From Candidatus Latescibacterota bacterium (lineage in GTDB: Bacteria; Latescibacterota; UBA2968; UBA8231), in the NCBI GenBank assembly GCA_007571365.1, contig RKRN01000135.1:1-39951 (forward strand): a DNA stretch of 39,951 bases. Direction: 5' to 3'. The position numbers were made by a program, and so were the translations under genes. This document shows, one piece after another, positions 1 to 9,800 of this stretch. Position 1 is the first letter of the stretch. The number at the start of each line of letters is the position of its first letter. The notes under the pieces are model-generated. The model did no database searches. It saw nothing but the letters and a program-made list of their open reading frames with translations, and had not been told where the DNA came from.

Positions 1-1784
1 ACATCTTTGACTTCGGGCGCGATGTCGGCGTCGCCAGTGGTAGTATATTCGATCGCAACGACCTCCTACTGGCCTTGCAGGAGTTGCTCAGTGGTGAAGA
101 AGGAGGCGAAAAAAAGGCGTTTGAGCGCAAGAATTTCAACGCGCTGGGTACGCTGGTCATCCTCAACTTGGGCGGGCGTTTTGGCGTCAATCGCATCCGC
201 TTCTATCCGCGCAATACCGTACATAAATCTCCCACTACGCCCTTTCACAACGACTTCTTGCGGGCCTTCGAGCTTTTCACCAACGACGGAATCAGCCTGA
301 CTAACGACGGCAGTTTGATCTGGGACCCACTGCTGTTGCAGGTCGACAATGAAAATCCCGTTGTCGATGTGATCATAGAGCCGCCTAGTTACGTCCAGTT
401 TGTGCGCCTGCGAGCCACCTCTACGGTCAACTTTGAGATCGACGAATTTGAGGTGTACGGCACGGGTTTCCTCTCCGAGGCTCAGTACATTTCGGATATA
501 TTTGACGCCGGCCAGCCCGCGCTCTGGGGCGATATGCGGTGGATAGAAGAAGCCATCGGTCCCGAGGTGTTTTCCCGTCTGCAGATCCGCACCCGCACGG
601 CCGGTGACGCCACGCCCTTTGTTTTCACTCGGCTGCTAGCAGCTCAGCGCGACGCCGAGGAGATTTCGTTCTCTTTGGAGGACCCAACCCGGGAAATGGA
701 ACTAGCTGAGTACGAGACGCTGCCCAAGGCCGACGCCCTTGGCCGCCAGTGGAACCCCGGCCGCATCAAGGACGATCTAATCAACTGGAGTCCCTTCAGC
801 ACGCCCTATCCCGCGAGTGCGGCCAATGGCCTTGGGATTCCAATCGCCTCTCCCAGTCCGAATCGCTACTTCCAGTTTCAAGTCTTTTTTCAGAGCGATG
901 ATCTGGAGGCAGCTCGGGGGCTGAAATCCCTGAGTTTTGATGTGCTGACGCCGCCCTTCGCCGACGAAGTCATCGGCGAGATTTTCCCGCGCGAGGTTCG
1001 CATCGCCGAAAACACGAATTTTACGTACGCCGTGCGCCCGGTTTTGGAGACGGCCAACCTGCGCGGTTTTGACACCATAGAGATATTCACCCCCACCCGA
1101 GTAGAAAGCATAGATCGCCTGGAGTTGGTGGATGAAACCGGACAACTCGTCGCCGAGCGCGTCTTTGCCGGGCTTGAGGACACGACCGGCGGTGGCGGAG
1201 CCCAAATTCTCGCGGTAGAAGACGACAAGTTTTCGGTGCGGATTCCCTTTCTGCAAGCAGGCAGCACACTCGTAAAAATCCATTTTCAGACCGAGGTGCT
1301 GACTTATAGCACCAACTTTACCGCGGCGGTCCGGCTTTCCGACGAAGAGGGGGGGATATCGCAGGCCATCATTTCGGGCGATGCAGCAACACTGGCCACA
1401 GACGACGATGCCGATCTATCCGGTACTACCGTATTGAGCCCCGCGGTGCTGCGCGGAGGTCGTTTGCTAGACCAAATGGAGATTGTGCCCACGGTCTTCA
1501 CTCCTAATGGGGATCGGGTCAACGATGTGGCTAGAGTGTACTATAACTTGCTCGCGTTGGATGTTGCTCGCCCAGTAAAGATCGCCGTTTACGATCTGAG
1601 TGGCCGATTGATTCGCCGCATTCACGACGCTCCCGAACGCAACGGACGCTACGAAGACAAGACGTGGGCGGGACTCGATGCCCAGGGACAGCTAGTCCCG
1701 CCGGGGCTCTATATCGTGCGGTTGGCGATAGAAGGGGATGCCCAACAAGACGGTCAGTCCCGGCTAGTGGGTGTGGCCTATTGA
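1..1784 (+). CDS. Discoidin-like / FlgD-Ig surface protein, 5' partial
   Basis: The reading frame is open from the left edge of the window (first full codon at base 3), so the true start lies outside. About 594 residues remain. Near the N-terminal end of the visible part is an F5/8 type C (discoidin)-like beta region around bases 160-470, ending in a typical FEIDEFEVYGTG strand. The last ~95 residues form a FlgD-Ig/CHU_C-like domain beginning at FTPNGDRVND and containing VPPGLYIVRL. Such domains usually end secreted or surface-anchored proteins. The protein is a paralogue of the 1032-aa protein at 6850-9948: both have a WSP(F/Y)S segment, a RxxQxQV segment, the FTPNGD start and a final GVAY/SIAY. 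The next gene converges, with 9 bp between stops. No enzymatic motif is visible. The extracellular location and carbohydrate-binding role are inferences. Confidence 0.8.
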   Translation, partial: IFDFGRDVGVASGSIFDRNDLLLALQELLSGEEGGEKKAFERKNFNALGTLVILNLGGRFGVNRIRFYPRNTVHKSPTTPFHNDFLRAFELFTNDGISLTNDGSLIWDPLLLQVDNENPVVDVIIEPPSYVQFVRLRATSTVNFEIDEFEVYGTGFLSEAQYISDIFDAGQPALWGDMRWIEEAIGPEVFSRLQIRTRTAGDATPFVFTRLLAAQRDAEEISFSLEDPTREMELAEYETLPKADALGRQWNPGRIKDDLINWSPFSTPYPASAANGLGIPIASPSPNRYFQFQVFFQSDDLEAARGLKSLSFDVLTPPFADEVIGEIFPREVRIAENTNFTYAVRPVLETANLRGFDTIEIFTPTRVESIDRLELVDETGQLVAERVFAGLEDTTGGGGAQILAVEDDKFSVRIPFLQAGSTLVKIHFQTEVLTYSTNFTAAVRLSDEEGGISQAIISGDAATLATDDDADLSGTTVLSPAVLRGGRLLDQMEIVPTVFTPNGDRVNDVARVYYNLLALDVARPVKIAVYDLSGRLIRRIHDAPERNGRYEDKTWAGLDAQGQLVPPGLYIVRLAIEGDAQQDGQSRLVGVAY

Positions 1785-1793
1785 ATGCGGATA

Positions 1794-4064
1794 CTATCGC
1801 GGTCCGAGTATTTTCTGCACCAGTTCTAAATTCTTTTCTACTTCTGCCATTGCCTGGTCCTGCAAGTGCCGTTTCCGCTTGAGCCGGTCGTATTCAGCAA
1901 AGTGTTGCTGCGCTTCGGCTGTTCTGCCGAGACGCTCGTAAAGATTGCCCAGACAGGCGTGTGCTTGCGGATCCTGCGGCACGAGTTCGGCAATTTTCTC
2001 AAAAGATGTTAGTGCTTCGGGATAGCGGTTCTGGCGAGCCAAGAGTAACCCCATGCTCCAATAGCCTTCGACTCGGCTTGGTGCTAGATCGATAGCTTGG
2101 CGCAAAAGGGCCTCTGCTCTTTGAGTCTGGAGCGTCTGTTCCAACATCGCGGTCGCTTGCCCATCGCTTGCTTCTGCGACGAGCAGATCGGCGAGGCGGA
2201 TGCGGTACTCGGGTTCGGCCGGGGCTTGCTCCAGCAGTGTGCGGTATTCAGCGGCAGCGGCCTGTAACTGGCCTTGTGTTTCGTAGAGCCGAGCCAACTG
2301 GTAGCGCACCACCGTGGAGTCGGGGCGCAGCGTTAGGGTGCGGCGATAGGCATCGGCTGCTGGCCCGAGTTGGCCGGCCATGGCGTGAGCGTAGCCGATT
2401 CGGCCGTGAATGGCCGCCCAGTTGGGGCGTTTTTCGGCGACCTGCGCGTAAGTGGCGATGGCGTCTTTGTAGCGACGCATGTGCAATAGGGCATTGCCGA
2501 GGAAGTAGCGAACTCGGTCGGCATCGGGGTAGAACTCCAGATATTGCCTGTAGAGATCGATGGCCTTGCGATATTCCTTTTCGTCGACGTAGAGAGCTGC
2601 TAGGCGCAAGAGTGCATCATCGTGGTCGGGAAGTTGGTTGAGGACCCACTTGTATTCGCGCATCGCATTAGCCGGCATACCGTTGCGCTCGTACGCATAG
2701 CCTAGCCAGAAGTGCTGCTGCGGTTCGCCCTCCGCGTCCATAGCTCCAGCACCGACATTGGCCATGAGCAACAGCACGGCCAAAGCCACTAGAGCCTTTC
2801 TGCGGTACTGTGCTTCTTGCCATAGTGAATACAGCCCGAAGCCGGCGTAGAGTAAAAGCAAGGGCACGACAGATAGCCGGTAGCGTGCGGTAACGAAGAA
2901 GAGCACCACCGAGACCATGTACGTCAGAGTGAATAGCAAAAAGAGACGCCCCTGCTCAGTCTTGCCCGCTGAGTTACGCGCAAAAAGCACTAGACCTAAG
3001 AGGGCGAATGGGGCTACTAATCCGAAGGGAAAAGCGACGCCCTTTTTCCACAGGAGGGCGGACAAAAGCACCGAATCGCGGCGGGCGAAATACGGATCGA
3101 TATTGCGCTTTATTTCGTCGCCATGCCAAAACAGATAGAGCTTGTAAAGCTGTAGCCACGCATAGTCGAGTGGATTGGCGGCGGCGAAATCCCAAATACG
3201 GACAAAAAAGAAATGGGATTTAGCCGATGGGCGTTCAATGCCGGCTTCGCGTTTGGGCATTTCTGCTAGTTCGAGCCAAGCCCTGCCAGGACGAATGTCG
3301 ACCGTGCGCTGGTAGTCGGGGTTATTGCCAATATAAAAATTGATGCCGGCGTTGTGCGAGATGAGTACCCAGTCGTCGCCAACTAGGTAATTGCGCAGCG
3401 CAACCGGGGCGATGACCAGCGCGATGCCGAGCAGCAACAAGGCACTCCGCTGGACAAAGTTGCCTTGGGAAAACCAGAGCCAAGCGAGCAACGCCGGCGC
3501 GAAGAGGAGAATATTGGATACCGCCAGGGCGGCCAGCCCCAGCCCCAGCCCGGCGAGCAGCCACGGCCAGCGCTGCTTTAAGGGAGCGGTGAGTAGCAAG
3601 AGAAGCAGAGCCAAGTCGAGGAGGAGTGCCGGGATGGTGGGCAACAGTTCGCCGCCAAAATAAATCAGCGGGCCATAGCAGGAAGCGGCTAGCCCCGCAC
3701 CAAGTGCCACGGCCGGCGGAAAGAGGCGGAGGCCGAGCAAATAGGTACACCCACAGATGAGCGCACCGAATAGGGCTTGGAGCAGACGGGGCAGGTAATA
3801 GTTTTCGCCGCTCAGAGAAAAGAGGAGGCCGAGCAGATAGGGATAGAGCGGCGGCTGCCAAAAGGGCGTCGGCCGACCGGCCCAAGAGACCTCGCTGAGA
3901 TAGCGGGCATCATCGACATAGGTCCGGGCATCGACGACCGGAACGGAGAAAAGCGGGCTGGTGGAGAGTTCACTCAGGTAAAAGAGACGCAGGCCCAAGG
4001 CCAATAGGGTAATGAGGGTGCCGGTCCAAAGTTCGCGGCGACCGATCTGCAAGCTCGGTACCAT
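1794..4064 (-). CDS. GT39/PMT-like membrane glycosyltransferase with C-terminal TPR repeats
   Basis: 756 aa. Residues ~10-450 carry about ten or more hydrophobic segments typical of GT-C glycosyltransferases (PMT_2/ArnT-like). Acidic residues D45 and D51/D52 sit in the first extracytoplasmic loop, followed by a PPLYPYLLG segment, the pattern expected of lipid-phosphosugar-dependent transferases. From ~residue 470 to 740 the protein becomes soluble and consists of about seven tetratricopeptide repeats (for example the segments around YLEFYPDADRVRYFLGNAL and EYRTLLEQAPAEPEYRIRLA). The likely role is transfer of a sugar from a polyprenyl carrier to a protein or envelope glycan, with the TPR part acting as a partner platform. 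Donor and acceptor are unknown. It begins 10 bp after the end of the upstream outer-membrane protein gene, suggesting co-transcription. Confidence 0.85.
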   Translation of the reverse strand: MVPSLQIGRRELWTGTLITLLALGLRLFYLSELSTSPLFSVPVVDARTYVDDARYLSEVSWAGRPTPFWQPPLYPYLLGLLFSLSGENYYLPRLLQALFGALICGCTYLLGLRLFPPAVALGAGLAASCYGPLIYFGGELLPTIPALLLDLALLLLLLTAPLKQRWPWLLAGLGLGLAALAVSNILLFAPALLAWLWFSQGNFVQRSALLLLGIALVIAPVALRNYLVGDDWVLISHNAGINFYIGNNPDYQRTVDIRPGRAWLELAEMPKREAGIERPSAKSHFFFVRIWDFAAANPLDYAWLQLYKLYLFWHGDEIKRNIDPYFARRDSVLLSALLWKKGVAFPFGLVAPFALLGLVLFARNSAGKTEQGRLFLLFTLTYMVSVVLFFVTARYRLSVVPLLLLYAGFGLYSLWQEAQYRRKALVALAVLLLMANVGAGAMDAEGEPQQHFWLGYAYERNGMPANAMREYKWVLNQLPDHDDALLRLAALYVDEKEYRKAIDLYRQYLEFYPDADRVRYFLGNALLHMRRYKDAIATYAQVAEKRPNWAAIHGRIGYAHAMAGQLGPAADAYRRTLTLRPDSTVVRYQLARLYETQGQLQAAAAEYRTLLEQAPAEPEYRIRLADLLVAEASDGQATAMLEQTLQTQRAEALLRQAIDLAPSRVEGYWSMGLLLARQNRYPEALTSFEKIAELVPQDPQAHACLGNLYERLGRTAEAQQHFAEYDRLKRKRHLQDQAMAEVEKNLELVQKILGPR

Positions 4065-4074
4065 AGGGCCAAAC

Positions 4075-6756
4075 TTATTGTAGGCCAGCGTAAACGGCGA
4101 TGAAGCTTTCGGTGATGGTCTCGGATTCGTCGCCCTTGGGGTTGCGGCGGTCTATCCGCATGCCCATCTGCGTGGTGAGCTTGTACCCCAGATAGTCGGA
4201 TACATTAGTAAACTGAGCGGCTCCGACGACGCTGTTGAAGTCGTTGAGATCGCGCTCGAAATCATTGACGAAGGTCAACTCTAGGCCGAGTTGCAGGGTC
4301 GTGTGCTGGAGCATGGGAAAGCCCAGCAGGAATCCGCCGATCTCGGCAAGTTCGGTCCGTCTTTCTTGCGAAAGCAAGTCAATGGTCTGTTTGCGGTACT
4401 CACTCTTCCAACGCGGCTCGACCCAGAGTTGGCCTAGGTTGAGGCGGTAGCTCACCTTGTTGATGAAGCCAAAGAAAAAGTCGCGCTGGCGCAGGCCCAA
4501 AGGGGCGAGTTGGTCCTCGTTGAGGCGCTGGTGATACGTGTCGTATTTGAGAAAGTTTTTGGTGATAAAGCCGCCCCGCTGATAATCGTGGCCCACCCAC
4601 AGGGCGTTGATATAGGTGTCGGGAGCGATGAGGGGGTCCTCAATTTTGGTGGACTCGCCGGTGCGGATATTGGCGTTGGGCAACCACTGCTGGAGGTCGT
4701 CGGGAATGTCGTCTTCGACGGACTTGAGCATTTCAAAGAAGCGAAAGCGGCCCCAGTTAGGCGTGGACTTATCGACGGTGAAAAGCACGTAGTCAACGCG
4801 GTTTGCTTGATTCGAAGAGATGAGATCCTCGCGCAGCACTCCGGCCATCAGCCGGACTTCTGGCGTCAAGTGTATACCGCCATATAGGTTGAAACCCCGG
4901 TGGTCCTTCTTGTAGGGGTAGTCGGGGGCCTCGTCGTTTTCAAAGCGATCAATCCAAACGTTGTTGTTGAGATCAATGCCGAAGAGAAACTCGGGGCGAT
5001 CGACGTTGTGGCGGAGGAAAGGCTCTTCGTAGTCGGGTACGGAGTTGGAGAGGAAGCGATTGTCGTTTTGGTTGAAGTCGGAGATGAAGTCGTTGTTCTC
5101 GTCCCAGCCGGGATAAACTTCTTGGTCGCCGGCCCGCCAGTCCTTGCGCACGGTGTCGGGGTAGCGGTCTTGGTCATCGTTGTCCTCGACTAACTCGACT
5201 ACGTGGACGCGCTCATCCTCATAGTCAATGAAGCCAGAACTTAGCGTGGTGAAGGTCCTGGTGTTGTAGCGCGGATCCATGCTGTAGGCCTCGCCGAAGG
5301 CGAACCAAGGATACGTGTTGCGCGAGAAGTTGATCATCCAAGCGGGTGCGGCCCGGTCGCCGCGCAGGCCCGAAGAGGTCGCGTGGCTTCTGCGCAGCAC
5401 ATTGGGGTACTGGACATACGAGTAGCTCAAGTCGTATTCGCCGTAGAAGTTGAAGCCGAGAATTTCTTCTAATTCGAGGGTGGCCCCCCAGATTTGGGTC
5501 GCCGTAGGCAACCCGTACTCGAAGCTGACGACCTGCAAGTTGGTGTTGTCTTGGACATTGCCCTCGGCTTGGGCGACTAATAAAAGCACCGAGACATCCG
5601 AGGTGTTGAGTTGATTGTTTGAGGAGATCCAGACTTGGTAGTCATTGCCCAGCACGAGGCGGAACTCGACTTTTTTGATTTCCTCCTTGGCCCCCGATGA
5701 GCGATTGACGAAAGCCGGGCTGTCAAAGTCGTAGCGCAGGCGGATCTCTTCGGTGCCATCGGCCGAGAGGAAGCCTTGGCGGATAAAGCCGCCTTCGATG
5801 ATCGGAGCGAAGCGGATATCCTTGCCGCGGTCCACCGTACCGTCGTTGTAGGTAATGATGATATCGGAGCCAGTGGGGAAGAAAGCAGCGCCGCCGACTT
5901 GGTCTTCGGGCGAGTCGTCGCGCAGCACGATTTCGATGAAGGAGATCGTCTGGTTCTGGTCGAGCGTGAGTTTGCCGGTGACGGGGTTGCCTCTGAAGCC
6001 ACTGATCAGGGTGTTAGACTGATGGGCGTTAACGGCCGTCAAGCCTAAAGTGGCGAAGTCGCCCACCTGCAAGGTGCCGCGTCCGCCGACCATGGAGGTG
6101 GCATTGGTAGCGAGGACTTCCAGGTCGTTGGTGGTGCTGCCACCGGGTTGGCTGAGGCGCGAGTAGATGAGCGTACCTTGGTACTTGTCGGCGGCGTAAT
6201 CAAACTGGATGCCGTCCCAGCGGGGCTTGGAAAAGGTCATAGGCGTAAGCGTGGTGCGGATATTGTCGCCGATGGTCACCGAGTAGTGGTGCTGGCCCTT
6301 GGCGTCGGCCGAGACCAACAATCCACTGAACCAACCTTGGAATCTGTTGCCTTTGAGAACCGAGGAACCGAACTGCTTGGGCTGAGATTGGGAATTGTTA
6401 AAAATGAGCCACCCGCGGGTGACGAAGTTGCCGTAGAGGTCGTAGTAGGAATCGCCTTCGTTGGTTATGCTGACGTAGCGCTCGTAGTGTTGGCGCGCGT
6501 AGTTCGAGTACTCCCATTGGCTCCACTGGTACTCGTTGTAGAGCTCTTGCGGCACGTACCACCGCCGCTTGGCCGGATCGAGGGCGCCGAAGAGGACGCC
6601 AGGCCCTTGGGGTTCAAAGGAAACCTTGCCGCTTGATTGGAGGGTGCCCAGACGAGCACCGTATTCTTGGGCTATGCCAAGCTGAGGGAGCGACAGGAGA
6701 CAACACGGTATCAGAACAGTCAGCACAAACGAGCGAGTGCTTTGCGTCCTCTTCAC
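4075..6756 (-). CDS. Predicted outer-membrane / secreted beta-rich protein, unknown function
   Basis: 893 aa, GTG start at 6756 with AGGAGGT four bases upstream. Residues 1-29 form a signal peptide (basic start, hydrophobic VLTVLIPCCLLSLPQL, cleavage near IAQ-EY). The rest is beta-rich with alternating hydrophobic/polar strands and many Tyr/Trp/Phe residues. The last ~200 residues look like amphipathic strands, consistent with a beta-barrel or surface beta-protein. Between about residues 515 and 620 is an Asp/Asn-rich tract (VEDNDDQDRYPD, WDENNDFISDFNQNDN, DLNNNVWIDRFENDEAPD) resembling calcium-binding thrombospondin-type-3 or dockerin-like loops. I do not recognise a named family. It lies between the 1032-aa discoidin protein and the GT39-TPR protein on the same strand, so a shared role in surface structure is plausible but unproven. 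Confidence 0.8.
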   Translation of the reverse strand: MKRTQSTRSFVLTVLIPCCLLSLPQLGIAQEYGARLGTLQSSGKVSFEPQGPGVLFGALDPAKRRWYVPQELYNEYQWSQWEYSNYARQHYERYVSITNEGDSYYDLYGNFVTRGWLIFNNSQSQPKQFGSSVLKGNRFQGWFSGLLVSADAKGQHHYSVTIGDNIRTTLTPMTFSKPRWDGIQFDYAADKYQGTLIYSRLSQPGGSTTNDLEVLATNATSMVGGRGTLQVGDFATLGLTAVNAHQSNTLISGFRGNPVTGKLTLDQNQTISFIEIVLRDDSPEDQVGGAAFFPTGSDIIITYNDGTVDRGKDIRFAPIIEGGFIRQGFLSADGTEEIRLRYDFDSPAFVNRSSGAKEEIKKVEFRLVLGNDYQVWISSNNQLNTSDVSVLLLVAQAEGNVQDNTNLQVVSFEYGLPTATQIWGATLELEEILGFNFYGEYDLSYSYVQYPNVLRRSHATSSGLRGDRAAPAWMINFSRNTYPWFAFGEAYSMDPRYNTRTFTTLSSGFIDYEDERVHVVELVEDNDDQDRYPDTVRKDWRAGDQEVYPGWDENNDFISDFNQNDNRFLSNSVPDYEEPFLRHNVDRPEFLFGIDLNNNVWIDRFENDEAPDYPYKKDHRGFNLYGGIHLTPEVRLMAGVLREDLISSNQANRVDYVLFTVDKSTPNWGRFRFFEMLKSVEDDIPDDLQQWLPNANIRTGESTKIEDPLIAPDTYINALWVGHDYQRGGFITKNFLKYDTYHQRLNEDQLAPLGLRQRDFFFGFINKVSYRLNLGQLWVEPRWKSEYRKQTIDLLSQERRTELAEIGGFLLGFPMLQHTTLQLGLELTFVNDFERDLNDFNSVVGAAQFTNVSDYLGYKLTTQMGMRIDRRNPKGDESETITESFIAVYAGLQ

Positions 6757-6849
6757 GACGACCTCCTCGGATCAGTGGTACTTATGCACAACTACCGATA
6801 CCCCACGACCAAACTAAGTATGGCAAAACCGCTTGTCTGTCAAACAATT

Positions 6850-9800
6850 CTAGTAGGCGATAGACAATAGGCGCGTCCGCGTCGCCGAGCGGCTTTCGCG
6901 ATCGGTGTCGAGATTCACTTGGCAAATGTATAGCCCCGGCGGTACCTGGCGGCCGTTGAGGTCTGACCCATCCCAGAACATGCGGACGCGGCCACTTTGC
7001 AAAACTTGGGCATGCTCCCAAATTGGGCGACCTGCCAGCGTGTAAATCCTCACTTGGGCCTGTCGCGGAGCGGTGAGCTTGAAAACCGAGAAGAGGATTT
7101 CAGTTTCGTCGTTGATGGCGTCGCCGTTGGGGGTAAATGGATTGGGGACGATGCGAAACTCGTCAACTGCCTTGGCGTCGAGCGGTAGGTTGATCGAGAG
7201 CGCATTGCTACCTATCAGTGCTGTCGCGTCGCCCGCTTCGACGCTTTGCCAAGGCGCGGCCATATTGGCTCCGCCAGCGGTGTTGCGCACGGCCACTTCC
7301 ACGGTGGTGCCGTTGACGAAGACAGGGGCGGCAAAGCGCAGCCGCATTAGAGCACCCTCGGCGACCACGGTGCCCCGAGCGGAGAAAGATAGGCGGTTGT
7401 AGGCCGCCGCATCAAGCGAGTCGCCCGCTACATCAAAGGGGAACTGAGCCCCAGTGCCGCGCAGGATGCGGAAGTAGCGAATTGGCCCTTGCTGGTCGGC
7501 TTCTAGGTCGCGGTAGGCGGCTTCGGAAACCTCGGACAGTGTGCTCTCGCCATCTGCGATGCGGCGGAAATAGCGGACATCGCCCTGTTCTTCCACCTCG
7601 AGCAGGCCATAAGCGGCGTCCGTTAGCGGCAGGCCGTCGGCGGTTACGGGCACTTGCTCGCCCTCGGAGGTGAGGCGGTTGTAAACGCGGGAAGCGTCCA
7701 CCTGCGCGTTGAGGGACTCAGGTAGGCGCACCCAGAGCGAATCGGAGTTAGAATTCAGCAGTTTGAGTTGGCTGCCGGCCCCATCGACAAAAACGGTAGG
7801 ATCGCCCGAAGGCGAGAAGATCCGCTCCGCGCCAACGGCTTGGTCTTGGATGCCCACTTCGAGGAGTTGCAGATATTGGGAGGGGGGCATGACGAGGAGA
7901 ATTTCGTCGAAGCCGACGCTGCGCGAGGAGACGGGCGCCTCTATAAACTGGGGCTGGACAAAGACCGCGAAGGTCTCGGTCTGTCCCGGCACCGTTGCTT
8001 CAGGTGGCCATAGCTCGGCCACTATGTTGGAGGCTACCGGGTTGACCAGTTCGATGTCTATGGAGTTAATCGCTGCGGCGATATTGCGATCGGTGGTCTC
8101 CATTTTGACTTGGATCTGCAAGAACTGGCGCAACCCCGGCGAAGTGACGCGATCACCCGACTGCTGATAGGTTCGGCTATAGGGGCTCCAGCCACTGGCA
8201 GGCACGAAAGAGGTGTCGATCGGCCCTTTGTAGCTGCTGAGCAAACCGTCCCAAGCATCAAAGGTGATTTCGGTGCCGGATTTGTCGAAGTAGCGGATGG
8301 TTTTGCCTAGTAGATCGCCAGAACGGGTGCGAATTTCGAGGTTGGTCCCGGGGGGAACCTCGCTGTCGTAGGTGATGCGACCGAAGTTGCGAATGGCTGG
8401 CAATTCGATCAGGTCCGAGGTCAGCACTACCTCGGCGGGGTAGCCTTGGGAAAAGATTTGGTATTCGCCGATATCGGCTCCCGTATTGTAGCCGCCGCGG
8501 CGGCGAGGATCCACGGAGACAACCGTCATTTCTAAAAAGCGGAGTTCGATCCCATCATACGTGTCAAGGAGGTGCTCGTAGCGGTCAACGCTGTTATCTT
8601 CGCGCACTCGCGGGCTGATGCGGTGCCACTTCAAGCGGCCGGAAGAATCCCGCGAGCCATCCGAGCCGCGCATGATATAGCCGTCGATGAAGCGCCGCCG
8701 TCCCGAAGTCGAAACTGCGATGGCATCTAAAAAGAAAGAAGCACCCATATCGACGGTCAGCACACCGCGCTCGATGAGCGGGGACCAGACCAAGTGCAAG
8801 AAGTTGGTATTGTAGTCGCCGTCGAAGCCCGGGCCGGGCGAGAAGTTTTCTCCTGAGAGAAAGAGGCTGCCGCCGCCTGCGACGATCCCCGGGCTGATGT
8901 TGTCGCCAAAGCCCCAAATCTCGATATCGGCCAGGCGAGGCCTCTCGCGGATGAAGAATTTCTTCTCCCCCCGCCTTTCGGGCGGCAGGTTGTCGTAGAA
9001 CGTTTCTACCGGCTCTTGGAGGCGGCTCTGGTCTAAGCGTTCTTCAAGGCCCTGCTGGTCCTTGATAAAGTAGAGGATATCGCCCCGGTCTGACCGGTTG
9101 AGGGCTAACCACTGCTCTTCATTGACCTCGGTGCCGCGGCCGGCGCGGGTATCGGTGACGACGATGCGGATGGTCTGCACTATCTGCCCGCGCCAACTAG
9201 GCGAGCTCTTCTCTTGCTTCAGTGCGAAGCTGAAGTCGCGTTGGTCTCGGTTGGGTGCCTGGGTGCCGCCAACGCGGACCAGTTCCACTTCGTCGGCATC
9301 TTCGAGGATAGCTTCTTGGTCGGGTGCTATTAGGACCCTAAAGCCGAGGAACGGGTCGCCGAGCTCTTCGCCTGCGAAGTGCAACAAAATCTCATCGACG
9401 GCTACGGCCCGGCCCAAGTCCACCTCAATCCACCAGTCGTCGAGGGGATCGTCGCGGTCTGGTTCCCAGTAGGTGTTCGGATCGCCATCGAGGATATTTT
9501 TCGCTGCTCGTGGATTGGAGCCTACGCGGCTGATGCCCGGCCGGGCGAAGTAGGTAAAGAGCGGATTGTCTTTTCTATCGGTAATGATGTTGCCCTTCAC
9601 GTCGAGCGTGAAGGTGCTGTCGATGTTGAGAATGGCGTGCTGGTTTTTCTTGCGCCTGAAATCGGGCAGCGGGCGGGTAAAGGTAGCTTGGTCGTCGAGG
9701 ATATTGTAGCGCTGGCGCGAATAGTGGGGCCGAACCCCGCCCTCGGGTAGCACGTCAACGGCATGGACGGGTAGTTGCCAGTTGCGCCAGTGCTCGGCGG

